This document shows positions 17,801 to 30,621 of a DNA stretch of 64,000 nucleotides, in pieces; position 1 is the first letter of the stretch; every line of letters starts with the position of its first letter. The stretch covers positions 23,450,213 to 23,514,212 of the forward strand of contig OZ024861.1 in assembly GCA_964017155.1 (NCBI GenBank), in the 5' to 3' direction. This DNA is from Oasisia sp. SBJ-2009 (lineage: Eukaryota; Annelida; Polychaeta; Sabellida; Siboglinidae). Below the pieces are notes generated by a model. That model ran no database searches. It had not been told where the DNA came from and saw only the letters and a list, made by a program, of their open reading frames with translations. A program made the position numbers and the translations under genes.

Positions 17801-20800
17801 TTTTGTTTGTCGTTCACCACTTTGCTGGTTGGAGACACAATGTCACCTACAACAGAATAATAATGGATAGTTATTCTGCAGTACAAATCTTTTAAGAATG
17901 AAGACTCATTGACAGAACAATAAACAGTACATAATAAATACTAACCCACACAGAAAACTGGACTATCTATGTAAGTGAGAACGCTATTGTCAGAACATAA
18001 TTATATGTTTTCAAACGAGTTCTACAAAGACACAGAGTGGGGACATTTTGAAGGTTGACAGGTACACTGTAGTGCATTCCTGACGGTGGGCGCCGTGAAA
18101 CTGAGGAAGTGCTCACCAACTGACTTCAGATGATGCCTAGGAATTCTCAGCAGCTTCTCATAGGAGAACCAGAGAGTGCTTGAATCACACATGTATTACC
18201 AGTATATGTCTGTTTAACCACAATTGGTGTTTCCAGTGAAAACAACTGGACGAAAATAATGTTTTAGCCACTCACTACATTTGACAGTATAACATTGATA
18301 CTGATTGTACAGCAGTGTTATCACTTGGCAATCAAAAACTTATGCTTAATTTATTATCCCAAAATACGACAGCAAATTCATCCAGCTGACCTGAAAGATA
18401 CAGTATACCGGACTATACCCACACTTGCATTTATTGAAGTCAGTGTACAATGCCTAAAAGCATTACTACAAACAGTCAACTTACAAGAGTTCCAAGTTTT
18501 GTAAATCCCCATCTCAACCTGCCTTGGTCTCTGTGAGTTACTCATTCTCTCTGGCTCTGTCAAGCTTATGTACGTAATATGTTTGCTATTGCGACACTTA
18601 CCTTGTTCTGCTTGGTTTTCCCCCTGATGGTCCTTGACTTCAGCAGTGGTGCTCTCCATCCTCCTATCAGACTCTGTTGACTTGTCCTGCCAGCTCTTCT
18701 CTCCATCTCCCTCAGCTTCTTCATCTTCTCCAGCTGTAAGTCCAAACTCTCTCCATCCTTCTCCATCCGGACCATTTCTTGCCATACCATTGATGTCATC
18801 AACATTCTTTCTTTGCATGTTGTCTTTGTATGTTGGTATGTGGTTTGGGACAGGATGTCGTCTCTTGTCCATTGCCTCCAATGGTGGACTGATGAAGGAT
18901 TGCTGTTTGTGGTGATACACAAACTTACTATTGTGGTGTGTTTGAGGCGGGGCCTCTGATGGTGGTGTCTCATCTTCTGATTGCTTCATTGCCTTCTCCA
19001 CCAGTCTCCACCACCACAGGTCTGTATGGCCATGTCTCTTGCGACCACTGTTACCTCGCTGTGTGATCACAGCAGACACACTTCTCTGTCCACCAATCAC
19101 AGGTCCTCGTTCCCCGGCCAGAATTTTTGACTCCGTTCTGAATAGTTTCATTGGGTGTTTTTCGTTGAATGGTTTTACTGTCTTTTCTATTGGAACATTC
19201 AGGTGTTTTGCAGCGACTTTTATTGGTCTTCTTTCATTGCCATGCCTGTTATGATATGGGTTATTTCTCTCATAAGATCCAAAGTTCTTGTCTGGGTATA
19301 TCTTTATATAATACTTCTGTCTTGCTCTGTCATCACTGGGCTCTGGTTCAATGCCCTTCATGTGTTTAGAGACTACTCTTTCATTACCAGGGTTAACCAT
19401 TCTGCCGTTTCTCATTTCTCTGTCAAGTTTCTGTGCGTTTTCAAATCCGATTTTGTAACCGTTTCCATTCTTGTGCACAACTCGTTTGTATTTGTCACCA
19501 GTGTTGAGGACTTCGTAGTCTGTGCCCACGTCAATGACACTGCCGTACAAGTTAGTGCTGGGATGATCTACCCCAACTGTGGCTACAAGGGGTACTTCTT
19601 TCTTTGCAATATCATAATTTAGTTGAGCATCTATATTGACTTGGTGTCCTTCAGAGGGCCTGTCATAATGTTGTTGGTCAATCTTTGTCCTTATTGGATT
19701 GAAGTCATCAGAAAGTTTTACTTTTCTTACAGGGTTGTTTTCTGGAGTCATAATGTCACTCCATTTGTTGGTGCTGGCAGATTTATGCGGAAATCTGTGT
19801 TGTGGAGTCTTTATTTGCTGCCAGTTGAAACTGTCTACATCTGGGTTATCTTTAGCAAATCCTTTGTCATGTTTCAGTTTCTTAGAAACAAGTGAACCTG
19901 GGACAACTTTGTAGATCTCATCTCGCCTCATCCTGTCTTGGTGATTATGTTTGGCATTGTTTGAAGGAGTTCTTATCCTGTTGTTATGTTGTGGTTTGGA
20001 ATAACTTCGAATGAACTCTCTGCTTACAAACATTCTATGACCGGGGGGTTGTACAGACAGCCGTTCATGAATCTTGGCTTTTCTAGTTGGTCCCTTTGTT
20101 TGGTCATAGTTTGCGCTGGATCTCAGGTGTAGAGGCTTCCTTGTCATGTGGATGTGTTTGTAATAATCTGGTTCAGGATGTCTTTCAGGTCTGCTGGTTC
20201 CATGATACTTGGTTGTTATTTGATTCTTCTTAAGGATATGCTTTGGTGAATTAACTTGTGGTTTTCTTGTGAACTTTTTGGTTCTGCCATACTTTGCATC
20301 ATTTGTCTTAGCAAATTGATTTTGTTTGGAGGGCTGATTCTGGGGTCCTTCTTTAGAACTCTGCATTCTTTCAGACCTAAAACCAGGTATCATTTTATAC
20401 TTATGTTTCTTTATCAATGGGATACGTTTCGTTTTCATGACAACTGTGGATTTTCTATGGAAATCGTGTTTGTGAGCTTCAAACTTGTTGATGCTCGATT
20501 TTATACCATTTGCTGGTATTTGATCTTGTGGTTCTGCAAAATTGTCTTGATCAGTCACATCTTTGCTGATTGCAAACAATGCATCATCTGTCTCAGCACC
20601 TTGCTTTAGGAACTTTCTGTTTTTCTTGGCTTGGTTATCTTTCCTTGTCTTGTTGTATTCAGAGTTTCGTAAATATATGACAAACTCAATTCCTGTAGTT
20701 GAACCATTGTCAGGAGCAAGCTTCATATTTGTCAGTTCACTTTCTTCTGCCTGTTTATAAAACCTATTGTTTGAATTGGTTCCTGTACTAGTATTTTCAC

Positions 20801-23800
20801 CCATTCTTAGATCTGCACTGTTTAGTTGTTTATTTATCTTATCCATTGTAGTAAATTTACTCAGTACTGGTCTTTCAGGCAACAAAATCTGTCTGAGAGG
20901 TTTATTATGTCTTCGGGTACCACTAATAGCATCTGTTTTAGGTGTCTTGTCATCATGCCTGGTGTTGTCGTTGATGTCATGTTTCAGTTTATGTATGGTG
21001 GCATGTTGCACTGTTCCGTGCTCAGGAATTGTGTTTCTTTTAGCAATATTGATCTTCATCTTGTTGATTTCGGATAAAGGACTTTGCAAGCCTGTTGATC
21101 CCAATTCATGATGATGTGTTCCACTCAATTTTCGCCCACCATTTGAAGTTGTTGCCATTGCCTTAGTGTCTTGCTGGTTTGCTGAGTTAGTTCTGGGTAT
21201 CCCACTTCTGGTACCATTTCTTGCAGTGGTTGGGTGCACAAGCAGTGGTGGTTGTGGCGGTGGCATGAGAGGTGGTTGAGGCGGTGGTACCAGTAGTGGT
21301 GGAAGGTTACGCTTGTGATGTGAGTGATATCCCTTGCTGTGGTTTTGCTTCAGTACAAATCCTTGCAGATCTGGACGACTATCCAATACTGACGTTTTGC
21401 CTTCCTTTTGCTTCTGATCATACGTGAGACTAGGTTCACCTGACAACTTTCCAGCATCGGTCTTGTGCTTGTCCTGTTTGTCTTCCAGGTCATCAAAAAG
21501 AGATTCCTCATCAACATGCTGCTTTAATTGTTCATCCGAATGTGTTTCTTTCTCCGTAGTTTCTTCTATTTCATCATGCCTGGCATAGCTGTTATCTGTG
21601 CTAGTATTTTGCACTGGCTTGCTGTTCGTGGCTAGAGCATCATTTGAGTTACTGGGCCCCTCTTTTGGTACTGGTCTGCTCAGTGTGACATGGTGAGAGT
21701 CGTTGTGTTTGTTCTGTTTGGAGTTGGCTGGCAGGACAGAGAGAGCCGGTCGTGAGGTGGCCACTGGTGCAGCTGGTGGAGACTGGTGGATCGTCATTGT
21801 TTGTTTCTGTGCTGAAGCAACTTTTCCAACATCAAGGTGTGACCGACACTTAACTTGGACCTTAGAGGGTGGTTCAGCTGCAAAAATGAAACCATAAATT
21901 GAGTGTACTTCATCATGGCTGTCTGACGATGGTTTCTACTTTCAGTTTGAATATTCAACCATGTCTTAGCAATTACAGGGCCCTGGTATGGTCATCTTCA
22001 GTCTTATGGACTTATGTGACATTATTTTTTTGGTAAAATATTAAATGTCCCTACTGTCTATTAAATCAGCCTGTTATCTTGTGGCACAATCACAAAGACC
22101 TACCTACACATATGTACTTGCCATTTTACTACTAAATGTTTTGCCAAAACTTTAAAAACTATTTGTGGCCTTTTTTACACATTGTAACCTGTAAGGAGCA
22201 TAACCTCTAGCTGTGGTAATGCTAGATCTTTTTTTGGTTTGGCTTGCTTCTTTTTTCTGTACCTTCCCCATGCATTTTAAGATAAACATGTGTTTTTAAA
22301 ATATATTTGGTATGATAATTGTCAAACAAATTTGGTATTGTCAACATGTGTTATTTTAAATCGCACCACATTAATAACATAAACTCACATGTTCAACATC
22401 CCAGAAACACTTACCATCATATTTAATCCAAAACTGATGGTCCTTGTCCTTGACCTTATTGTTGAAGGTCAGTCTGACCTCATTACTGTTGAGTGACCTT
22501 TGACTTGTCCTGGTTCTCTTCTGGTGGTCACATAATGCCACTTGCAGGCCGTTGTACTCAAGCAACAGTGAGTTGTGCTGACAACCCTTCAGGTCAAGAA
22601 TGGTCAGTGATATGTTGCTGCTGGGTGTGGAGGTCAAAGAGCACTCACAGCTGTGTTGGGTGGACGCCACGAGAGGGTAATTGGGGGACTTGATGAAGCC
22701 AGACACCTGATTGGTGGCATGGCTTGTACAGATGTCATGGTTGGCTTCATGCAACACTGTAAAACACAAGGGAGTTTATGTGTACTCTAGCTGAGAAACC
22801 TGGTGTTGTTTCTGGGTAAAGATGCATGCACCTTTACCCAGAAACAACCTTTACCCACACTTTATGTGCATGTATGGATTCAGATTTAAGACTTATTTTC
22901 TACGGTGATGCAGAATAAAATTCTGGTAAACCCAACAAGATCCATTATCACTATTGTCTCCAGTAGAATTGTTTTATTAGAAATCAACTAATCACCCAAT
23001 GAGCCCACGTTTGTTGATACCAACAAAATGTCAGCCACACCATACTGACAGAGGTAGTTATTGTTGGAAAGAGAGTGAAAGAGAGGAGAGAGAGGGAGGA
23101 GAGAGTGAGAGAGAGAGAGAGGAGACGGAGGGGGGAGGAGAGGGAGAGCTAGAACAAAATCCATTCACATAACTTGTCATCGCCATTTTTAGAAGTGGAA
23201 CAGCCGAGAATAATGCTTTGATATACAAACATATGTTCATACAGAGACTACCGCCCTGTGTTACAATGTAGAAATTAATATCACATGGCTTTTTTGGTTA
23301 TAATAATACTTATGCAACGTTTTTCATTAGTGTTATAGTAGGTAGATGTCTTATTAAAATGTTTAGAAGAATGTTTACAGAGTGAGCTGTGTGCGTTCTT
23401 CTTACTTTTGATATAAGTCTACCAGTGGGACTCTACCATTCTTCATTAAAAATCACTGAATATTATATTGAATATCATAGGAAATTAATATTTTAGTTGA
23501 CATTGTGATAAAATATAAAAAGCTATTTTTTATTGTTTACATGGTACAATCTACAAGATATTGTAATGGGTTGTTTTGGTCGGCACAAAGCACTCTTATT
23601 ATAAAATAATCAGTGAAAGCAAATGTTTGTGTCAATATTCTTAAGAGCTCATTCCTGTCTTGTTCGCAGCATATTTTCATTTACAGTAAATATTCTTCAT
23701 TAAGCTTCACATCCATTTAAGTTGACAGACTTATGCAAACTGAGTGATTGAGCCCTCATACCTGGCACACAGTTGTACTCGATGTACATATAGTCGGTGA

Positions 23801-24826
23801 AACCTTGGCAGAAGTTGCCATGGATGTATTGCTGGGAGACATCCAGCCTGCAGGACGTCTGTCCCATACAAAGGTCATGCACATTCGGCATGGTGCAGTC
23901 ATCGTCTCCATATCTGCAGCCGCAGTCGTCGTCACTGTATGTGCATTCTGAGGATTCAGCTCTGATGCGGACGTTGAGTCCTGCTCTCATCACTTGCATG
24001 ACTGTGTCCCTGGGACACTGGGCGGAGATTGCTGGTGGGCCAAAGCTATCCCAGCATGCATAGCGCCGGTACAGGCGGGGTTCTACAATTGTAAGATTGA
24101 ACGAAACTTATGTCATTGTCTACAAACTCATGTATTGTTGTGTTACTTAAGGGAGTTAGTACCTTATTTGTATGTTAAATAGAAGGGGCCAGCTTCCCAG
24201 AATTGGCTGAACAGTAATTTGTAACGGGAAGTCTGCTGTCTAGAACGTGGGAAAGTTAAACATCAAAGGGTATTGCGATTAACCCTGCTCGCCTCGACAT
24301 TATATTGCCAGTCAATTTTGTTTTGAAACCGGATCTTTTGTTTACCATTTGAACATGTTGCAGGCAGAATCTTTCTAATTGCAAATATTGTTCCAAGCTT
24401 AATAAAGTAACTAAACACAAATTGGCAGACATTAAACTTTCAAAATGCATGTTGTAATCATAAGAACATAATATTAAATGGACAAAATAAAACCTAAGAA
24501 CTGACACCCCACCCCCACTTTTATATGCTAACTTTGGGGACAGTCTGACAAGATCTCCCCCCAAGTGATGAGGTCTGGTATCTTTTTCCATGCAGCTTCC
24601 CTGTGTCTATATAGTTTGATATTAATATCAGCAGTCTATACACAAACACAGACATACACACACACACACACAGCCAAACTCAAACATACACACGCAGATA
24701 TGAAAACACAGACATATACATACAAATACATTCAATAACACACACAGACACATACAGAGACAGTCAAACATACACAGTCATATGCACACACGCACACCCA
24801 CACATGCACGCACGCACGCATGCATG

Positions 24827-24862
<36 letters not shown>

Positions 24863-24892
24863 TGCATTCACGCACACTCACACACAAACACT

Positions 24893-24964
<72 letters not shown>

Positions 24965-25167
24965 CAAACATTACATACTTATTATACATTTAGCAATTCC
25001 CATGGATTTGTCCAGATCATTCATTTTGCAATTCCCATAGATTTGTCGAGATCATGACATCACTAGAAATCATCCACACTAAGTAACATACCTGTAAGTA
25101 CAATTCCTGCTTGCAATGCCTGAAGTACCACCACGACAATCACCTTCCGTATGTACTGATCCGTCAT
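8875..25167 (-). CDS. Gene B: SUEL + CUB membrane protein with giant linker exon
   Basis: Seven exons: 25167-25092, 24082-23762, 22756-22415, 21877-18602, 17846-17787, 17327-17258 and 8989-8875 (4260 nt, 1419 aa). Residues 1-25 form a signal peptide (MTDQYIRKV start). Residues 26-132 are a SUEL lectin domain (ACWDSF ... MYIEYNC). Residues 133-246 are a CUB domain (GFIKSPNYP). Residues 247-1338 come from a single 3276-nt exon and are hydrophilic, low-complexity and rich in Lys, His, Arg, Asn and Pro, with a Pro-rich stretch and dibasic sites; they are predicted disordered. Residues 1339-1358 are a short stalk ([13 protein letters not shown]). Residues 1359-1381 are the transmembrane helix ([16 protein letters not shown]). 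Residues 1382-1419 are a basic tail ([13 protein letters not shown]) without Tyr. All phases agree (1,1,1,1,1,2). The linker starts [11 protein letters not shown], matching [11 protein letters not shown] in gene C and PEVKVKC in gene G, so it is an expanded stalk module. The last intron contains the 71-bp array made from the transmembrane exon. The stop codon abuts a 28-bp array. No known orthologue is recognised. Confidence 0.84.
9485..17326 (-). repeat. 71-bp minisatellite (~110 units) made of TM exon body plus 5' splice site
   Basis: The period is 71 bp from 17.3 kb down to about 9.5 kb. The first and last GTAAGT (plus-strand ACTTAC at 17252 and 9509) are 7743 bp apart, which equals 109 x 71 after allowing for one unit with 6 extra bases (near 13655) and two units missing one C (near 9555 and 10620). 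On the minus strand each unit runs ATTGTGTCTGG, variable Gly/Asp/Val codons, TTGGCTGTCTTGTCATC, an ATC/CTC run, TACACTT, then GTAAGT. This is the transmembrane exon of gene B from its sixth base through its donor. The repeated 63-aa open frames on this strand are three-frame readings of the unit and not genes. Variants (GATGAG, GATAAG or GATGAT; GCC or TTC; ATCGCC, GCCATC or ACCGCC) form higher-order blocks. Confidence 0.95.
17258..17327 (-). other. Founder transmembrane exon of gene B
   Basis: The acceptor (TTTGCAG) is at 17328-17334. The 70-nt exon begins TG ACC ATT GTG TCT GG and ends CAC TT before GTAAGT at 17257-17252. It takes two bases to complete the codon left by the stalk exon and gives two bases to the tail exon. 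It encodes [18 protein letters not shown] and the rest of a membrane helix. From ATTGTGTCTGG onward, including the GTAAGT donor, it is identical in layout to the 71-bp units that follow on the minus strand. It is the only copy with a proper upstream 3' splice site. Confidence 0.85.
22805..22848. repeat. Perfect 17-bp inverted repeat
   Basis: GTTGTTTCTGGGTAAAG at 22805-22821 is followed after a 10-base loop by its exact reverse complement at 22832-22848. The loop contains the palindrome TGCATGCA. It lies in an intron of gene B, 49 bp upstream of the CUB acceptor on the minus strand. Confidence 0.85.
23063..23152. repeat. GA-rich tract
   Basis: A purine tract (GAGA, GGAGA) in the intron between the CUB and SUEL exons of gene B. 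Confidence 0.85.
24650..24962. repeat. CA-rich microsatellite
   Basis: (CA)n with ACGC and ACAT variants, in intron 1 of gene B between the signal and SUEL exons. Confidence 0.93.
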
Positions 25168-26059
25168 GCTTACTTCACAATGTCCTGTACACTGCCACAG
25201 TCTCTTATGTCAACAGTCTTCTGCCTGATCAGCTGACATTCATCATAAGATCTGTGAATTTGTTCCACACTGACTAATCGTGATGCAATCTAAACGTTAT
25301 GACAGTCGTTTCTGAGCAACATGGAGTGCTCTCTCTCTGATAGTTTCACGTGTCACATCATAAGACGCTGACACCAGTTGTCTCACTAGATGTGTCTTTA
25401 GATCCAAAGCCAAAGTACCACTTTGTCTGCAGGGCACATCCACATGATACACTAGTTATTTCCAGTAATCAAAGTGTTCTTTTTGCCCAAATTTTTTCCT
25501 GGAAGATCACTGTCATAGGCTCGGAGTGTGACAGATCCAGTCTGTAGCACTAAGTGTGACAACTGCTGGCTGTGTGGCTGTCCACTCTCCCAAGTGTCCA
25601 CTCATTAGTTGACAGATGGTTTCAAAGATCAATTAATTGTTCCCCAATTGGATAATTGCACTAAATCATTTAATGAGACAACTGCCCAACTTTGTCACCA
25701 TGTGTGGTCTTACCTGCAGGCAAAAGTGGTCATTATGAGGAAGTTTGAAACTACTGCTGGTTCACAAGATGTGATTGTCACCTTTTGTTGGCCTGGGAAC
25801 TCTCGTACAGTTCCAGCAGACAGTATCACCGATTTGTCAGCAAATACTGAAATGAGCTTTTGAAAGAATGTTTTTTATATTTTGTGTTGTCGCATGGACT
25901 TCCTGAATGAGATAAACAAGTTTGTATGGCTGATTATCAGTGTCTGAGTTAGGTTATATGTGGTATATCGTAGTGGTTGTGTCATGATAGCATGCTTGGG
26001 TAACACATTTAAAGTGCACATGATTTTCACACAAGCATGTCTGTTCACCTGAACATGCA

Positions 26060-26311
26060 TCACACACGCACGCACGCATGCACGCACGCACGCACGCGCA
26101 CACGCACACACACCACACACACACACATACACATGTATGCATATACATAATATTACACGCACATATACAGTATTACACAATACACACATATACACACATA
26201 CACACATATACACACATACACACATACACACACACATACACACATACACACATACACACATACACACATACACACATACACACATACACACACATAAATA
26301 CATATACATAC

Positions 26312-26342
<31 letters not shown>

Positions 26343-26368
26343 CATACATACATACATACATACATGCA
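26060..26368. repeat. ACGC/CA/CATA compound microsatellite
   Basis: (ACGC)n, (CA)n, (ACACAT)n and (CATA)n in series, upstream of gene B. Confidence 0.93.
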
Positions 26369-27142
26369 TATGTATACCAGCGATCAAAACAGCAGTATGG
26401 ACACATAATTATAACAAATTGATGTGTGAGTTGATTTAATTGTCAGACAATTAATTTGTGCGGAGCTCAGTAATTAAAATAATTATGTCAGCAAGGCAGT
26501 GTGTTTTTGTGTGTTGCAAAATGATAAAGATGTGTTTTTAATAACACGTCTTTAAATATAACATATTATTATGGCATTACTTTTTAGCAGTTGTATGGTA
26601 CAAAAAGATCAGCCGTGAACTTAAATTTCCATAAAACAAATTGATATGATGTTAGGTCTATTAAGTTGTACTATACGAGCTTACAAACATCTGTGGCACA
26701 AAAATTACTTATATTGCTGCCATCTGGTGCACTGATTACTAATCGAATGTCTTAGAGATGAGAAAAGCCCTTGTGAAGAGCCATGCTTATCAAACTCATC
26801 ACTGGCTTTTTTTTAATGCAGTACTAGTGACTAAAATTTAACTTATTAAGTTTGAACATTAAATTTGTACAACAAATTTAATGTTAGAAACAAAACATGA
26901 CACAAATGGAATGTGAATGGAATGTGTTGGTCCTTGTGGTAGACATTAACTGCTACCAGCCAACAATGAAATTGTTTAATATAAAGTTTACAGTACTTTT
27001 TCAATTTTTATTTTACTTGTGATGTGATACCAGGAAGGTATTTTTTAACTTGCAAGTACGGTAACACCAGAAATCCTATTCTGTGTTCATTAGTAAGTGT
27101 CATACTTAAATGTAGCTGGACTAGCATGTTATCAAACACAGA

Positions 27143-27161
27143 TTATATATAATATATATAT

Positions 27162-27241
<80 letters not shown>

Positions 27242-27307
27242 CTTTATACCAAATATACATACAATAAATATTATATTATCAATGATATTTGTGTGACAAC
27301 ATATATG

Positions 27308-27356
<49 letters not shown>

Positions 27357-27401
27357 TATCAAAATATATTGATAATATATGGAGATTGGAACAAATATAT
27401 A

Positions 27402-27480
<79 letters not shown>

Positions 27481-27545
27481 GTATATATATACATATATAT
27501 ATATATGTTATCAATATCTATATATTATATATATATTATATATAC
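27143..27545. repeat. AT microsatellite cluster
   Basis: Three (TA)n blocks separated by short unique DNA in the B-C intergenic region. Confidence 0.93.
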
Positions 27546-27644
27546 ATGGGAAGAAATTACATCTCTGAATTCATCCCTCCCAACATGTGCGTGTGTTCCC
27601 CTCACTTCTCAGCCCCCCTCCGTGTGAGTTCTATGGCCGCCTTC

Positions 27645-27990
27645 TCATGCAGCCACCATGGCCCACAGCCACCATGGCCCACAGCCACCATGGCCCACAG
27701 CCACCATGGCCCACAGCCACCATGGCCCACAGCCACCATGGCCCACAGCCACCATGGCCCACAGCCACCATGGCCCACAACCACCATGGCCCACAGCCAC
27801 CATGGCCCACAGCCACCATGGCCCACAGCCACCATGGCCCACAACCACCATGGCCCACAGCCACCATGGCCCACAACCACCATGGCCCACAGCCACCATG
27901 GCCCACAGCCACCATGGCCCACAGCCACCATGGCCCACAGCCACCATGGCCCACAGCCACCATGGCCCATAGCCACCATGGCCCACTTTC
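27645..27990. repeat. 16-bp minisatellite GCCCACAGCCACCATG
   Basis: About 21 near-perfect units in the B-C intergenic region. Each unit contains GCCACCATGG, so every unit carries an ATG in a consensus Kozak context and an NcoI site. The open frames are by-products of the period (48 nt = 3 units). Confidence 0.92.
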
Positions 27991-28546
27991 ACCATCTCTT
28001 TGTAACTCTGGCCCAGGGTGGGGCAAATAATAATATCACTTTCTCTGAATTTGTGCAATACATAGAGAAGGGACAGAAACAAGTTGTCTGAGTGTGACAT
28101 GGGGTCACGCCCCACACAGCGAATATAAAGCATGTGTCTAGCGTGTGGATGTCATATATTGTGTAGGTGTTCTGCTGAATTGTGATTATTTGACACGCCC
28201 ATGTCCTAGCCTAGGACACTGTAGTCTACGAAGACACCCTCTGTTGTCTCGGTTCAGTCTGTGTGCATGGCCACACCCTCGTCATTCGGGCCATCTCATT
28301 GAAGTACGCACAGTGACTGGCTATTTTTAGCATGTTATCAGATATAATTTTATTGGTTTGGTATCCAGTTTGTTTAACATGTTACTGCTGGTATCTCGTG
28401 TCTGGGGGTCATTTTCATTTTGTATTCCACACACCTCATTCTGACACTAGTTGTGGAGATATATGTGTCAGACTAAGAGATGTGTGGCCAGTTATCACTG
28501 CAAGTTGTGCTAATGGTAGGGAAATATTCCATTCTGTAGTTGTGTG

Positions 28547-29725
28547 GGAGGGAGGGAGCGAGGGAGGGAGGGAGGGAGGGAGGGAGGGAGGGAGGGAGGG
28601 AGGGAGGGAGGGAGGGAGCGAGCGAGGGAGCGAGCGAGGGAGCGAGGGAGGGAGGGAGGGAGGGAGGGAGGGAGGGAGGGAGGGAGGGAGGGAGGGAGGG
28701 AGGGAGGGAGGGAGGGAGGGAGGGAGCGAGGGAGGGAGGGAGGGAGGGAGGGAGCGAGGGAGCGAGGGAGGGAGGGAGGGAGGGAGGGAGGGAGGGAGCG
28801 AGGGAGCGAGGGAGCGAGGGAGCGAGGGAGCGAGGGAGCGAGGGAGCGAGGGAGGGAGGGAGGGAGGGAGGGAGGGAGGGAGGGAGGGAGGGAGAATGAA
28901 AGGAGGGAGAATGAAAGGAGGGAGGGAGCAAAGGAGGGAGGAAGAATGAAAGGAGGGAGGGAGAGAAGGAGGGAGGGAGAGAAGGAGGGAGGAAGAATGA
29001 AAGGAGGGAGGGAGAGAAGGAGGGAGGAAGAATGAAAGGAGGGAGGGAGAGAAGGAGGGAGGAAGAATGAAAGGAGGGAGGGAGAGAAGGAGGGAGGGAG
29101 AATGAAAGGAGGGAGCGAAGGAGGGAGGAAGAATGAAAGGAGGGAGGGAGAGAAGGAGGGAGGGAGCGAAGGAGGGAGGAAGAATGAAAGGAGGGAGGGA
29201 GAGAAGGAGGGAGGGAGCGAAGGAGGGAGGAAGAATGAAAGGAGGGAGGGAGAGAAGGAGGGAGGGAGCGAAGGAGGGAGGAAGAATGAAAGGAGGGAGG
29301 GAGAGAAGGAGGGAGGGAGAATGAAAGGAGGGAGCGAAGGAGGGAGGAAGAATGAAAGGAGGGAGGAAGAATGAAAGGAGGGAGGGAGCGAAGGAGGGAG
29401 GGAGAATGAAAGGAGGGAGGGAGAGAAGGAGGGAGGAAGAATGAAAGGAGGGAGGGAGAGAAGGAGGGAGGGAGAATGAAAGGAGGGAGGGAGAGAAGGA
29501 GGGAGGAAGAATGAAAGGAGGATGAGAGAGAAGGAGGGAGGAAGAATGAAAGGAGGGTGGAAGAAAAAAGGAGGGACAACAGGAGGGGTAGGAATGGGCA
29601 GAGAGGGGAAGAAAGATGAACAGTGGGATGAGTGGATAGATTAGAGGAAAGGATGGAGGGAGAGGGCGGGAAGGATGGAGGGAGGGAGAGATGGAGGGAG
29701 GGAGAGATGGAGGGAGGGAGATTAC
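28547..29725. repeat. GGGA/GAGC tetranucleotide tract and derived GGAGGGAGAATGAAA repeats
   Basis: Pure (GGGA)n with GAGC variants up to about 28890, then longer purine units (GGAGGGA, AGAATGAAA, AGAAGGAGGGA) to about 29725. The strand asymmetry is extreme, with purines on the plus strand. Long Ser/Pro/Leu or Gly/Arg/Glu frames here are artefacts. Confidence 0.93.
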
Positions 29726-30444
29726 TCTGATGAGTTGTGTGAGAAATGCTAGTTCAGTGTCCATACTGTGTGCACATTTAATTCACAATTTGTATTTATT
29801 ATTAAATATAATATTATTAAATATAAAAGGACAACACGGCTGTCTTGGCCGTCACTTCTCTTTGTCCCCTTCTAGACCACACCCTTTGTACCCTTGTGTA
29901 TTAGAGTCAGGTCCGTTTGCGCCCCTTTAAGTATCCGGTGTGTCACCCAGCAGGAATATAATGATGCATTGTTCGGCGGAGTCCAGTGAAAACATTGTTG
30001 TAAATAATCTAAAGAGTGTTGGGGCAAATTAGCATGAAGCTTTGATGCTTTGATGTGTCCGGGTGCAAACACCTGCGTTGTGTAGAGGTGTGTTGTGTGA
30101 ATGGAGATAGTGTTCTAGTGTGTGCAGTGACACTGAAACCTTCCATCATGCGTGTTGTTAGAGCACAGTGGGCGTGTGTTAAACGGAATGTGTTGTCACT
30201 TGGACAAAGTGCCCCTCACACTGGTACATAAAACAAGCCAGAAGTGGGTTTTCAGAGTTGTTTCTTTCACTTTTAGCAGGCATTTCTTACATCAATAGAT
30301 TTTATAGCAACAGTCCGTAGTATATAACACTATATCCAACTATCTAATATAGTATATTAATTACTTTCTTTCATTTTTTTATTGTGTTGTTACATGTGAT
30401 TTAAGTTGACATAATCATAACTTCATGTGTAATGTCTGAACAAT

Positions 30445-30450
30445 TTTATT
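30445..30450 (-). terminator. Candidate polyadenylation signal of gene C
   Basis: AATAAA on the minus strand, 172 nt past the stop codon. It is the first such hexamer downstream. Confidence 0.35.
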
Positions 30451-30621
30451 TTCCAAAGTTGTCAAGTGTCGCCTCTGATACTGTTCTGAAGTCACACTTC
30501 CGAGAAGGACGGTTTGTTGTCTTGAATGTTTTCAACATGCAACTTCCGAATCATCCATCATATGTTGATGTCTCACATGTGAGGTATCAAGTGTTGAGGT
30601 GTGTCTTTGCTGTGGTCTGTG

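Larger units (their letters stand above)
25168..30444. other. B-C intergenic region
   Basis: About 5 kb dominated by microsatellites and minisatellites (CA, CATA, TA, the 16-bp Kozak-like repeat and the GGGA tract). Unique parts are AT-rich and show no exon with a matching splice phase. Confidence 0.5.

Noticed and set aside
18378..18601. C-terminal extension of the large gene B frame past 18602
   Set aside because: A consensus donor (CAAG then GTAAGT) ends the exon at 18602, and the downstream stalk, transmembrane and tail exons match in phase. The extension is intron read-through.
19039..21111. Several plus-strand frames of 65-155 aa opposite the large gene B exon
   Set aside because: They are antisense shadows of a 3.3-kb open exon whose phase fits the flanking exons.
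24732..26439. Cys/Val- and His/Thr-rich frames in CA repeats
   Set aside because: Microsatellite translations.
26855..26885. 13-bp AT-rich inverted repeat (AACATTAAATTTG)
   Set aside because: Low complexity in AT-rich DNA. Such stems are expected by chance and nothing around it suggests function.
27369..28133. Frames of 125-240 aa with [16 protein letters not shown] repeats
   Set aside because: Translation of the 16-bp minisatellite and neighbouring TA tract.
28436..29764. 442-aa and 368-aa Ser/Pro/Leu-rich frames and Gly/Arg/Glu-rich frames
   Set aside because: Produced by the GGGA-type tract. No gene-like composition outside the repeat.
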